Source: Straminergon stramineum
Lineage: Eukaryota > Streptophyta > Bryopsida > Hypnales > Calliergonaceae
NCBI GenBank assembly: GCA_963920665.1
Contig: OY987266.1
Span: 2,919,001-2,983,000, forward strand
DNA: 64,000 nt
Direction: 5' to 3'
In this document: in pieces, positions 40,691 through 53,664 of the stretch
How the letters are laid out: every line of letters starts with the position of its first letter
How positions within the stretch are numbered: position 1 is the first letter of the stretch
Notes under the pieces: generated by a model
Databases searched by the model: none
Seen by the model: the letters and a program-made list of their open reading frames with translations, nothing else
Told to the model about the DNA's origin: nothing
Position numbers and translations under genes: made by a program

Positions 40691-41031
40691 AACCATAAAT
40701 ATTGAACTAAGGTAGTCTGCTCTTAAAGCGACCTTTTAAGGGCTGGTTGGCCTTTTCGATGGTTTTCAGAGGTATGAAATTATTTTTTCTTATTTTTTAA
40801 TTGAAGAAAAATTAATGTGGAATCTAACCCAAGTGGTTTCATATTTTTCGGAGCATTTTTGAATTACTTATGAATTTCTAAAGAATTTTGTCATAGGTAC
40901 CTATTTATGATCCTAGGCCTTACAAAACCCACACATGCATAGTCTGAAAAAAGATATGGCTTCACTAGAAACAAACATTGCAGCATGCAAAAAGTAATAG
41001 ACAAGGTTTCAAAATGCGACCTTTACTAAAC

Positions 41032-41390
41032 TTAACTCTTAAAGGGCTAAAGCCTAATTTTTTGACAAAAATCACTCGAAATTGTCATTTCTATTGCATT
41101 CATTCAAGAAAAAAAAATGAAAATGAAAAAATCTAACAATAGGATCTTGTACTATACTTGTATTAGATCCCGTGGTAAAATTTTTTATCAAGTTTGACCA
41201 TACAAATTGGAAAATAGTAGCATTCAAAGTTGTGGGGGAATTTTTTTTGAAGTCAGGTAAACATTTCAAAAATGGACCCACCTTGGCTCTTATTCCATCC
41301 ACTAGCAAAGTATAAAGGAACATTTGACAAATGTTAAACCGCTCTAACATCATTGACAAAACATTCAATGCTTAGCACATATCCATTTTA
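41032..41390 (+). mobile_element. Family A MITE fragment
   Basis: Opens TTAACTCTTAAAGGGCTAAAG and continues with AAAATCACTCGAAATTGTCA, TAGGATCTTGTACTATACTT and a worn GGAAAATAGTAGCATTCAAA. The right end was not found. Confidence 0.55.
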
Positions 41391-42148
41391 CAACCTCTTA
41401 ATGTCCATTTCAAACCTTAGCTAGAGACAGTTTGAAGAAGAGGGTCAGAATTACAGCAGACTACTATATCATCTTCTATCATTTCCAGAGTTTAAACACT
41501 CTTTGTTGTGGGAGAAAATATTTTCTCCCATAATACTAATTCCCTTTTTTTTATTTGTCCCCTATGACTTATACTCTTTAGTTGTGAGCAATGTGCTTCT
41601 CACTTGATTTCAGGGTTGAAGATGATTTCTTTACTTTTTAACACTAACCCTAGAAGGATGGGCTTTTGATCATTGATTTCTAGTGTCATTGTGTATCACT
41701 TTGTTTGTTGCCATTTTGCAACTTGATATGAATGAAGAAATTTATATCCATTTTTTAGAGATGAAATCATGTGTCAACTATGAAGTCATAGGATTTCAAG
41801 TTTTTTTGGAAGAATTTGGAGTTGTTGTGAATTTTTTTTTAAATGAAGAAAATTCATGTCAAATATAGTGTATAACATTATTGTATAAATCCAAGGTCCA
41901 TATTGCTTTGAAATTTAGAAAAGCAACAAGCTGTGCTTGTAGGCCTAAAGTTCATATTGCTATGAAATATTGAAATTTACTAAATTTTTCAAAATTTTCA
42001 ATTGGAGTAGAAATTGCACTTGATAAGCTTCATTTCATAAGTCAAACCCCAAATCCAAAAAATATTATTTCTATGGTTAAAATTCACATCAAGAGTAATT
42101 GCAAGAAATGGCCAAAATATTCCATAAAGGTGATGTGTGGAATAACAC

Positions 42149-42586
42149 TTAACCCATAAATGTTGACACGGATGTTTAGTGTTTGATGGATGGCAAAGTA
42201 TCTCTCTATGTAGAATAGAAGTGTAAGTATTCATCCTTGGAATTTTGTTTTAAAGGGGAGATTTTCTACAGTAGTTTGATGTCCAATGAATATTTTCAGA
42301 TTTTTTTAAAGTAGATGATGTCACGGTTCCAAAAGCAATGATTTCTACAATTACTAGTCTGTCTTTTAAGGGTTAAAGGACAGATTGGAGATTGTGGAAA
42401 TCATTGCTTTTGGAACCGTGTGACATCACCTACTTTATATATATTCATTGGACATCAAACTATTGTACAAGAGCTCTTCTTTTTGCACAAAATTCCAAAG
42501 ATGAACAATTGTGTTTTTATCCTACATAAGAAGATTCTTTGTCATCCATTAGACAAAAAATGTCCATATCAATGCTTTAGGGTTAA
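42149..42586. mobile_element. Head-to-head pair of family B MITEs sharing one TTAA
   Basis: A reverse copy (42149-42376) and a forward copy (42373-42586) meet at a single TTAA at 42373-42376. The outer ends are TTAACCCATAAATG and CTTTAGGGTTAA. Because the copies are inverted, the whole 438 bp can fold into one long hairpin: GCAATGATTTCTACAATTAC on one side faces GTGGAAATCATTGC on the other. Both carry the CTACAGTAGTTTGA-type block. Confidence 0.75.
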
Positions 42587-45500
42587 ATGTTGTCTTCTTT
42601 AGAAAATTCAATAATATCATAATGAGTGAATTTGCAATACTATTCATTAACAATGTACCAAAGCAGCTTCCAAAAAAATATTGGATCAAAAAACGTTTTA
42701 TTATCCATCCTATACATGACAATTGACAATCAAACAAAGGTCCCTTTTCCATCTTTGAAAAACAACCCTACAATAAACAAAATTGTTTTCTATGGTTCTT
42801 TAGCCAACCCCACTCCTTGAATTATTCTAGAAGTCTCTTCCAAGAATCTAGGGAGGCCTAATACCTTCGTAGCAAAAAAAAGACTATTGCCTAATTATGT
42901 GATGTTATGTACTTTCAAATGAAGTCATCCATTGAACTTTAAGTATCTGCCTAATGTCCTTCCAGGATTAACTAATGAAATGAAGTACTAGAAGTACTAG
43001 TTTACTATCCACTTTGCAAGTAAAAAAATTCTAAAAAAATTCTAAAAATGGAATTTTTTTATAGCAATTGAAGTTGATTGACTAAAAGACCAAAATACGT
43101 AGCAATTTTCATTGAATTTCAAATTGCTCTCATGTAGATCCAAACACATCTAGAGGGTAAGTTAGTTATATAGGAAGTCACTTCCTTCCCTACAAAGCCC
43201 AATCCTTATTTATATGTGGCACTTTGTATCTATTGCAAACTCCTATTTTTTTTTATCACTCCTAAATTGCAATAATTGAATAGTTATGTCCACACTTCTT
43301 TTTCACTTGAGAGGACACATTGCACATTCACTATAGAATCATTTAATCATAACATGCATTTAAAAATTGTTGCCAAATCCTTAATACTTTCATTACTATA
43401 GAAATGACTTAGTACTATGGGACAGAAGAAGTATGAGTACTACTATATGGTTACTAGTTTACACCTAAATGCGTGTGAATAACTAATTGTGCTTTATTCT
43501 TATTATTAAATTGCCTAATTTTTTATTAGATCTTGTTGGAAGTCAAAATGATGTTTTAGATTCTCTTCTTATGCATTTATTAGACACATTATGAATAAAC
43601 TATAGATTTTCAAAGTATTGAAAATGAGCGTTTCCAAACCCAACCCTAGACTCTTATAAATAGAGGTTGTATATTTTAGGCAAGTTGTAGGATCACAATT
43701 AGAAAGATGTCACAATTTGAAGCAATTGGCCAATTGCCTTGTTGCTTTCAATTACTCATTTTTAGATTTGTACTTTCTAAGTTGTTTTGGATTTTTAAGT
43801 TGATTTTTGAACATTTCTTACTCCCATTTGATTAGCAACTTGATCCTCATCATTGGTTCCAAGCATTGTTGGGAGACATGCTACATTTATGTTCTTCCAT
43901 CAGTGAGAAATTTGGATGCTCTCATAGAACTATGGATTAGAAGGAATCATGCCATTTTTCAAAGCGATCAATTGAACTAAGGTAATTGAGCCTAATCCCT
44001 TTAAGATTTACCTTTTAAGATTCATAATAGATTGATTACTTTGTGTTCATTAACCTTTTTGAAAAAAAAACTCATTGAAATTTTCTATCTCAAATCTTTT
44101 TTCTTTTGAATATTTGAAGTGAATAGCAATAGCTACCTATTCATATCTTTAAAAATGTAGTAAAATGATTCTTCCAAAAGTAGGAATCCATGGGATGACA
44201 ATCCATCAATATCTTGAAAGGTGAGTGGACTTCATTAGAATTGGACTATGAGGGATATGATGGTTACTTGCCAATGACCTAATCTAATTTTAGAGATTAG
44301 TGGAAGTTGGAGTTTGCCAAGGTCAAAACATTCTATTCCTCAGAGTTTGCCCTTCTTTCCACCTAGTGTGACTATATTTTTATTTGTCTTGTTTTTAATG
44401 CAATGACATCTACCTTTTTTGTTTAATAAACATAAAATAAAAAGATACAAAAAGAAAATCTCTCTCACTTGCAAAGTGGTCATTTTCCTGTTTGCTAGTG
44501 GCTATAGTTTTGGTGCACCCAACCACAACAAAAATTTAACTCTCAAAAGATGCCAACCAAGATTGTATCCTTTAGAAGTTCAACCAAGATTTGTGCATAT
44601 TTGAAGAATGGATGATTTTCATTCAATTTTTTGTTTTTAACTTTATTGATGCTATAACACATCATTGAGTTGAAATCAGACATTTTAGTTGTTTTTTGAT
44701 TTTGTATGGTGTCATTTATTAAAAAAATGGTACACTATTCAATGTATTTCAATATTGTGATTTTTTTCCCTTACAACTTGATTTTGACATTCAAAATGAT
44801 TTCTTATGCTTTTGAGCAAAAATAACAAACTAATCAGCTTTGGAATGCAGTTTCTATTCCACTTGAAAAATTTGAATTTTTTTTATTAAAATGAACACTT
44901 TTGTGAACTTTAAAATTGAGGACCTATAACCACGTTTCAAAATATGGAGTGATATGAAAATTTTACACATACTACAATGTTCTACACTACAATGTAGTTC
45001 TATTCTGAAATTTTTAGATTTTTTTAACATGATTTTTTTTTTATATCAATTTTCTTCATTTTTTCTTCCAAAAATTCATGGTAAATTGAAATTTATACAA
45101 AAATATTTGAAAATTTTATGACAAATTTTATGACAAATTTTATGTTGATATCATCTCACATGTGGTGATTGGACATGTGATATCATCTCAAAAAAATAAA
45201 ACCAAAAAATTCACTCATAAATAGAGAAGAAATAGAGGAGACCAAGCGAGGCACTTCAAAATTTGAATACATGATCATAGACTTTGCTCTTTAGCGGTTA
45301 ACATCATGCAACTTCACAAATGCTTGGTTCTCTGGCTTTGGCAAGTGACGCTTGAATTCGAACTCAAATAAGGTAGGAAGGTCTACAAGCCTTTTGTGGT
45401 TGTATAGTATATTATGTATTTGAGGGTATATGATCAAAAAAACATTGACCAAATATTTTTTCAGCACAAAGTAAATCAATGATCATGATAGTACTTAAAT

Positions 45501-46999
45501 AAAAATGTATCATAATTCATATATTACACTACAATTGAAGAGTTATAAAGCTAAATATGGGTCGTATAGAGGGACTCCAAGGACCTTTCAAGGGTTAAAC
45601 CTACCTATTTTATCAATGATAGCAATAGATATTTCAAGGAACATGTCACTCATTCCTAGATAAGAGAAGCATTTAGAACCTGATCCATTTATGGACCTAT
45701 TACCTTAACCAAATGAAATTCATCTAAGGGAGCTGACCGCATTCTGATCACCCCCCCATTTCCGCCCTGTAGACTACTACACTTCTACTTGATCGGGTAG
45801 TTAGGAGTGGCACAATTCTAAATGTAGTTGTGGCACATTATGATTGGCTACATGACTATCAATATTGCAACCAACCCTTGGTTGATTTTGCAACCAGCCC
45901 TTGGTTGAAAATACAAAAATCTATATGACTAGTATGGGTTGAACAAAATCTTAAGCTAAAAAATTCATAGTAATTACGTTTTGAAAAATAAAATTATGAA
46001 AAAATATGGAATCCTTCCCAACTCTATTTTTGTACACAGGAAAATTTCCTCACTTGAGAATCCCAAGTTCCCTATATATGCATAATTGCTTAAGTGGTTG
46101 CAAATGGGTCATATGCCTTAAGCTTCTATTTGTGATTCTATTACTCTGTAAAAGATTGAAGATATCCTTATTTATTGGCTTTGATTGAAGGGGAGGAAGC
46201 TTTGCATTGATTGAGGCTACTGTGAAGAACAATACATACTTCCAACAATTTTATTTTTTATTTTTTTTGTCTTGAATATTAAAATTGAAAATTGTTACAC
46301 TTCATCCCTGTCAAAGCTCTGCAGCTAACTTCTTACAAAAAATTCCAACATGATGGTCTATAGCCAAAATCAACCCTAATATTGCTAAGTATAATCCCAA
46401 TTATAACCCATTTAACACGCAAAAGGAACAAAGTAACACAAAGTATCTAAAGAAGTAAATTATAAATTAGCATTCCTTGCTACCTATGATCGACTCCTTA
46501 ACAGTTTTGGCTAATTTCCAAAACCTGCAATAGCATCACTCCCTCAATGCCCAAGGGAATGGTCAAAATTAAGATGTGCTACAAAATATGATTTGAACCT
46601 AGATTTTCAATAAACTTTCAAAGTTGGATGACTTCATCAGCCTCCAACCTCCATATTTCTTATTCTACACCTGCAGATATTAAACATCGAGTTTGTAGGA
46701 GCTGTAATATCTCAAGGATGTACACTTTTCAAAAACTCACTTAAACTTATTTCACTGCAAGACTACAACAGTTTGGGAAGTTCCAGGAGTACAAAGTCGA
46801 TCTATACAACACGAAGAAAATCAGAGACTTCACACAACATAGAGGCCGAAATAATGTACTGTGTTCACATAGGTAAAATTACAATATGTCACACTGAGGT
46901 ACACAACTCAGAATTGCCGAGTAAGTCGATGGACTATCTCACATTTTAAACAGGCAGGATTGATGGAATAATCGCTGCAGGATGGAATTGAACAGGAAG

Positions 47000-49900
47000 T
47001 CACTTCCGCGGGATAGTCTTCTTTGTACTTTGTTTTTTAGCATACACGGCAAACCGGTCTAAATCGCTCTTCAAGATGCTCTCCACCAGTGGCTTCACGC
47101 CCTGACAACACCACCAATAAAGAATACAAATAAAGATCAAAGTCCAATGTCACAATGTAAACACGTCTTCCAGAAAACTACCAACCGAAAACACATCAGA
47201 TTTGCAGGAACTCTTAGGCATTATCTTAAATAAATATTATCATTGAGACAACCTTCCTCGTGATTCATAAGGAGGTCATCCTATGGTCACAGACATTTCA
47301 TACAGGGACATCCCTATATAACTAGGCTGTCCTAAAGAGCCAACCATCAGGTGAGCTCTTTCCAGAAAAATAGGGGGAACCTTCTTTTGACAAGTTAACC
47401 CCAAAGACCACGAGGCCCAAATTGGGTCTCATGTTTTGTTACCAGTTTTCAGTAGTTCATGTGGGGACTTTCTTCAGTCCAGTTTTAATTTATTTTGACC
47501 AACAAGTGCAATGTTATGCAGAGATTTGGTGGTATATAATTTGACTCCATCCAAATTATGATTTGAACAAAATGATCAACCGAATTGGACATTTCAACCT
47601 ATGACTCCTTGGTCGTTAAAGGGTTAAAGATTTCCTACCGTCCCAAAGGGTACTAGCACATCAGGAATCTCGTAAGAAATTGTGAGCTGCACACAACAAT
47701 CACGTATGAAGAGTGTTTAGAACAAAAGTTTTGCTATTGGTAGTATCAATTGATAACCCGTGAGCAAGGCTGTCTGCGACAGTTCACAGGAATTCCCCCT
47801 GATAGAAAAACTCATCATTAGACAATGGACGGTGAATTCAATTAATGCTGAGGTGATTCTAGCTTGCCACTATTTCAAGACCAAGTTTCAAGGCAAGCAA
47901 GTCACTTTCTCACAGGGATCGGTACAAACCTTGACTCTTATGCTAAATGTGAGCCCTCAGATCAACCAAAATTCACACTTAAATATTCAAGATTCAATCA
48001 AAACGACTTGACATAATGTCCAATAACCATCTCGGTCTCCCGACTACCAAAGGTTATCTGACAAGACCAAAAAGAAAAATGTCTACTGAAAACACATCTA
48101 CAACAGCTCCAGCGAAATTTGAGCTATTCATGGGAACAGGATGGCGTACTTCAATACCACACGACGTTGGTCCTCTTGGATAGAATCGCACTGCGCCTCT
48201 GTGAATAAACAGATTCCAACAGCAAGAGAGAGTAATTCAGAAATGAGAAGAATACGCAAGCAACATAACATCTTGAAAGGAGAATCTTGGGCCCACTGCT
48301 AATCCAAGGAAGAATTAAGGGATCCAAGATTCTACAATTCTTTGACAGCTTCTTTGCCACAAATCCTCACATCAAGAATGAAAGCATTGGTACTCAACCA
48401 ACCAGTATAGACAAGAGTAGTTACTGCCGAGCAAAGTGAAAATTGATGGTAATCGACAATGCTATAAAATGCAATGAAAGTAAAATATCTCCTATGGACA
48501 GATGTCGCTATCGCTGAATTGATTGCAATGTAGAGTGTTCAGTACAATTTGATCCAGGATTCACAAAATGAGCTTTCCAGCGATTAGATCAATTCAGCTT
48601 AATCATGGCAATAAAGGAAAAAAATTGATTGACCAAAAAAAGGAGGGAAAGATAAACTATCTACCCCATTATCACTGGATGCTTAGGAACATGCAACACA
48701 CCTGTTTGCAAGTCCGTCAACCGAGCGCCAGTGGATTTTCTGATTTTGAATCGGCTGTCAACAAGCATGATCCACCAAGGATCCTTCAGAAGCGTGTTGA
48801 ATGAGGATAGGGAAAATTATATGCAGATATTCAAGAAGCAAGACACTTCCAAAGCCCCTCCCGCTGATTATCAATTGTTTCAGTCTTGCTTCAACGAGTT
48901 GATATTAGTTCCATTACATAGCTACTCTATTGTCTTTTACACGCTTTATCTAACTTTAATAAAGAAAAACACTAAAAGCACCAAAAAAACACTAGTTAAA
49001 CAGTCATTTCTGTATTGATATTCACTGGAAGAACTTTCTGAATTGATCTAACAATCAATTCAAGCAGCACTCACTGATTGATAATCACTGGAAGAACTTT
49101 GTAGTGTATTGTAGGAAGGTTATTTAAGGACCCTTCAACAGGCATGAAATATAAGCAGTTGATCGAATGCTTTACAACCATTTGCAAACTGTAGAAGTGG
49201 AAGTAAATACCTTCAAGAGGCGAGCCATCCAGGAAAACTCAAAATTCTGGCCAAACGCTGAGTATCGTAGCGTCCATTTCGACAAATTTGGTTTACCTTC
49301 CATCACCTGTTTGTGGTTGCCAACCCTGAACATTACTATAGATACGCCACCTTACAGAAAAGAAAGAACAGAATGGAAGAAAATAGTAATTAGCAGTTGA
49401 GGTTACGAAAACGTTATCTACCGTAGATGTTTTAACCAATAGTTTTTAATCATCAAAAACATTGCCGCTGTTAAATAAAACTTGATTTACTTTCTACATC
49501 TTGAATATCTATTTTGATCCATTCTTTCATCTATAACGATCAATTTTCAATCAATCTGTGTTACACTTACATTCGAGAGTTTAAATTTTATTCATACGCA
49601 CTGAACACAACACTCTTTAGTCTATCTACAGTAGGCTAGCTGCATTTCAGACAATTTGATTTACTGCACCAATCATCTTGCATCCACCTACGCTTCGATG
49701 ACAAGTAGGGCGTCCACCTTACTTTGGAACCCACACTGAGTAGGCAAAAGAGTGTAGTGGAGTATATAAAATCTAACAATTTTTCTTTGATAACGATCTT
49801 TCTTATATTCACTTGCAGGGTAGCAAAATGATAACTAATATAGATATTTTCACTTATAACACAATTTCCGTTATGAAGGCTCAATTATATAACAAAAAGA

Positions 49901-51356
49901 TAAGAGTACCTTGACAGAGGCAATCCATGGCATCCAGTTCACCACATTTTCTTGGTCGGACCACAAAGCCCAAGCCTCTGACAACGAAACATCTGCCTCC
50001 ACCTGTGCACTAAACAATAACACAAATTAACCCTAATTGAAATCACCGATTCAAAACGATATATGGCAGAATTCTTTCTCAATGAACATATTGTGGCTCA
50101 TTCTGAACATGCTTTCTTTCTCAATGTATTTGGCTTGGCTTAATCACAAAATTGCTCTTTTCTCAGTCCAAAATAAGATACCTCGTGTTGTCATGTTTTA
50201 TTTGTCCCTCGTCTTGTCTATTCGATAGGGCCACCTACACTTGTTTCGTTAGTTTGATGTCATTACAAAGATAAAAACAATCATCAACATCAAAGGCCGA
50301 ATTCTTTCCTCCTCATTGTAAGGCATTTTCCTTGACACTCCTTATAAATCCCAAGTTTAATAAAAATGAACTACTATTCTCCTTCAGAGACACCTGCTGC
50401 AAACCATAGACTGATTTGAAGTAGATAAACATAATCTTGTGTCTCCTTGTGAATAAACTACTTTATTTGATTTCCCATTTCGAATTTTGTTGAGTCACAA
50501 GCACGCTTTCCTTTAATCCATATTCTGAAAGACACAGCGCAACATATAAAAAGCGTCTGATTTACGAATAGTTATTATCATCTCTTAAAATCAACATTTG
50601 CATTACCAGGACTTACTTTACCCCTCCACCACCAAGGATTCATGGTTTAAAATGACCAATTCGATTAATCGTAATGGTAAAAGAAAATCTGCATTAACAG
50701 GCCGTACCTAACCCGTGAACGACCAAGAAAACCCTGGTTTAAAGTAGCCAATTCAATTGATCAAATTGTGAAAAGCATAATTCAGATGGTGCCAATTTTA
50801 TATAACCAAAAACCAGTGAAGAATATATGTAGGTCAAAAAATAAGCAAAAACAAAGTCCTCACATGATCTACTCGAAATGAGATCCAATTCGAGCTTCTT
50901 GGTTCTATCAGACGTTAAGATTCACCAACAAATGCGGATCGAACATGCAGTGATTCTGAATTTGGCCAAGTTTCTACTCGAGTTTTTTCAAAACTACAAA
51001 AGTTGTGAATTTTTCATTGTAAAATTTGAATTTTCAGCACGTTTAGGGACACTTAAAGCCATATGAGCTAATTTCGAAATTGCACTAGTATCAAGGGCCA
51101 AGGATATGCATGCTTACGAATTATCAAGCCAAGTACTGGCAGTCCAGCGCGCACCAGATGCAACCCTTACACCCAGTGGCTGACCACAAAACGCCCCAGC
51201 ACTAGCCCCAACCCTAATCTTCCGCTTCGTTGCATTGCCGCCCCTCAAATTAACACTCGAAGATTCAATTGCTCTCATAGAGAGCGCTCTAGCATAGCCT
51301 AATCTTGCTGCTGGAGGCCTGAAATCGCAGCTACTCACTGCCACGGACAGCTCCAT
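47000..51356 (-). CDS. Plastid SRPBCC/START-like protein (polyketide cyclase/dehydrase family)
   Basis: Seven minus-strand exons in phase: 51356-51118, 50009-49910, 49306-49211, 48754-48702, 48198-48150, 47686-47639 and 47101-47000, about 228 aa. Exon 1 (79 aa) is rich in Ala, Ser and Arg (MELSVAVSSCDFRPPAARLG and onward), like a chloroplast transit peptide. The rest is a single SRPBCC helix-grip domain, typical of plant plastid polyketide cyclase/lipid-transport superfamily proteins: VEADVSLSEAWALWSDQENV, MPWIASVKVMEG, SKWTLRYSAFGQNFEFSWMA, KIHWRSVDGLANRGAVRFYP, LTISYEIPDVLVPFG and SILKSDLDRFAVYAKK. This fold binds hydrophobic ligands; the ligand of these plastid members is not established. 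I chose acceptors upstream of TGCACAG (exon 2) and CCGATTC (exon 4) because they keep phase and restore the family PxxNQKIHW block. Intron 6 contains a TTAA-ended repeat. Confidence 0.9.
47395..47627. mobile_element. TTAA-ended MITE-like element in intron 6 of the SRPBCC gene
   Basis: A 233-bp segment opening TTAACCCCAAAGACCACGAG and closing CCTTGGTCGTTAAAGGGTTAA. The terminal repeats are imperfect, but both outer ends are TTAA. It ends 11 bp before the exon 6 donor as read on plus. The interior does not obviously match family A or B, so it may be a third family. Confidence 0.5.
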
Positions 51357-53068
51357 CCCAGCTTCGAAATTTTCAAAATTTAGGGTTTCAGATGCCACAC
51401 CAATACCACAATGTCTTTCCACCTAATTACAATTTCAGGGTCAAATTTCCTCAAATCCTCACGAGAAACTCACTCGCAATTTCAGTGCCTGCAAAATTCG
51501 ATGGTGCAAGTTAGCATCAACAACATCGTGACCACTACAAATTGGATCTAGAAATTTGAGAAAAATTTGAGAAATAGGTTGAAGGAAAGACTAGCCACCC
51601 AAGCATGAGCTACACGTGAAAATCGCGCCAGTTGCTGAGCAGGAAATTTGCGAGAATGTGAGATTCTGAAAGTTATTCTTGGGCAAAATGGAATCGAGAA
51701 ATTGTATGAGGGGTATGATAAAGTGGATAAAGATAAAATCGAAACTCTGTGGGTTGAGGAGACCGGCAAGGCTGTTGTGGGATGGTCTCTCCAAAGAGCA
51801 TCTGCACCAGTGCACGATATAATTGGCACGCTATAATCTCACGTCTATATTTTTCTTAGAGCCCTGCCTTCCAACTTCTTGTTTCTTATTCTTAGACATC
51901 AAATGTGTTTCATAAATAGCGAATTGACTAATTGTAAGTGAAATGTTAGATAACTAGAAATAAATCTGGTAAGATTATACCTGAGGATAAGACCTTCAAA
52001 TATATTTGAAGAGATTGAGACAATCAAAATTTTACATGAAATTATTGAACCCCTAAAGGATCAAGACCATTTTTCTATTAAAACCACTCAAAACTACCAT
52101 TTTTGTTGTGTTCACCCAAGAAAATTAAAAAATGGTTTTTTTAAGAATCTAAACAAAGGATCTTGTACTTCACTTGTCCCAAATTATGTGGTAAAAATTT
52201 CATGAAGTTTGATTGTACAAATTGAAAGATATTAGCATTCATAGTTGGAAAAAAAACTTTTTGAATACTAGCTTGCAATTTTAGATGACTTTGACCGCCA
52301 CTTGTAGAAAAAAATTTGCACTATGGACCTTGAACTAAACAAATTTTATGTTGAAGTTTTGAGTTGAAAGTCTAGGAATTTTAAAAAAACAAAAACACTT
52401 GGTTTTCATTCTTTGAAAAATGGTTAAGTAGTAGTAGGTTCAATCTTGAGGAAAAGAATTTTCAAATTCTATTGACTTTCTATGATGTTTTTGTAGTGCC
52501 CACCAACCTCAGTTGTGGGGCTTGGAACACCGAATTAGACATTTTTGCACTTGGCCAAGTGCAATGACCGTATGGAATACTATTCACTAAAATATTGTTT
52601 TAACAAAAATTGACCCCCCCCCTTTGTTTCAAAAACAACTCTCTCAGGTTCTTTTGTGTTTTGCTTCAATTATACATGGTATTTTTACATAGGGATGCAC
52701 TTTTCAACACTTCTAAATACAACAAGTACAAATTTACACTTCATTCATTTTGATTACTTTTGTTGTTTCTTCATTTTATTCACCACACACTATATATTTC
52801 AATTCTATGGATATCATACTCTTTTTATGTCAATATCACTTGAAAAGTAAAAAAACACTATAGTCATTGAAGAATTTATTTAGAAAATCTAAATGAAGTC
52901 GAAGAAATGTCTATATCTTCTCATATTAGATTTAAAATCCACACAACTCCAAAAAGGAACACTCCAATGTCTACAAACATTTTGCAAATCAACTAAGAAC
53001 TTTTATACTTCCACACATCGTATACTACCATACTATCGATGTATGCACCACTATTAAATACTTGAAGA
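51357..53068. other. Intergenic region with a family A MITE fragment
   Basis: 51357-51850 is moderately GC-rich and is probably the promoter and leader of the SRPBCC gene. 52045-52480 is a family A MITE fragment: it opens TTGAACCCCTAAAGGATCAAG, then AACCACTCAAAACTACCATT and AAGGATCTTGTACTTCACTT, with no right end. The remainder is AT-rich, and I see no gene in it. Confidence 0.55.
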
Positions 53069-53458
53069 CTACACTGTGTCATCTGGTGTTTCCAATACTT
53101 GTGTGGATGACTGTGTCAAGTCTTCTACTTCCCCTCCACCAACTACTTCAGTTTCTTCAACTATACTTGGACCACCTCTAGGACTGAGTGAAGGTGGAGA
53201 GCCATACTCCAATGCCCTATCTACCAGAACGTTCACAATGGGTGTTGACACCCCCTCTGAAAAAGACTGTGATTGGGTAGGTTCTTCCAAAATAGAAAAA
53301 TCCCAATGAAAAACATAATGCCCTTCATTTCCTGTCCTAACAAAGCGTACATTCTCCCTATTGTAGAAATATCCATCCTCCTTCAAAGTCAAACTCATAG
53401 AATCCAGAGATGTGAATGCTGACAAGGCAGATATGGATTCCGTTTCTACTGGTGTACC

Positions 53459-53664
53459 TTCAAGCTCTCCCATATGAACTTCAACATCTGTTGTTGTTGC
53501 CGGTAAACCTTCATTTTCTTCCACATGAACTTCAACATCTGTTGTTGCTGTCGGTAAACCTTCCATTTCTCCTCCATGAACTTCAACATCTGTTGTTGCT
53601 GCCGATAAACCTTCAATTTCTCCTCTATGAACTTCAACATCTGTTGCTGCTGCATTCTCCATAT
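53459..53664 (-). repeat. Four tandem 51-bp (17-aa) repeats in the acidic C-terminal tail
   Basis: Four in-frame copies of a 17-residue unit of the form TTDVEVHxGExEGLPAT, read on the minus strand. The anchor word GAACTTCAACATCTGTTG recurs at 53476, 53527, 53578 and 53629, exactly 51 bp apart. The units differ by several substitutions, so the array is not newly expanded. It belongs to the decayed ParB/methyltransferase-like gene. Confidence 0.9.

Larger units (their letters stand above)
38609..46999. other. Intergenic region with clustered TTAA MITEs
   Basis: The first 300 bp are probably 3' UTR of the protease gene. From 39.0 to 42.6 kb at least seven whole or partial family A and B MITE copies cluster (listed). 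42.6-46.7 kb is AT-rich with no supported gene. The 3' UTR of the minus-strand SRPBCC gene probably extends into 46.7-47.0 kb. Worn MITE-like ends (CAAGGGTTAA near 45590) are present but not bounded. Confidence 0.55.
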
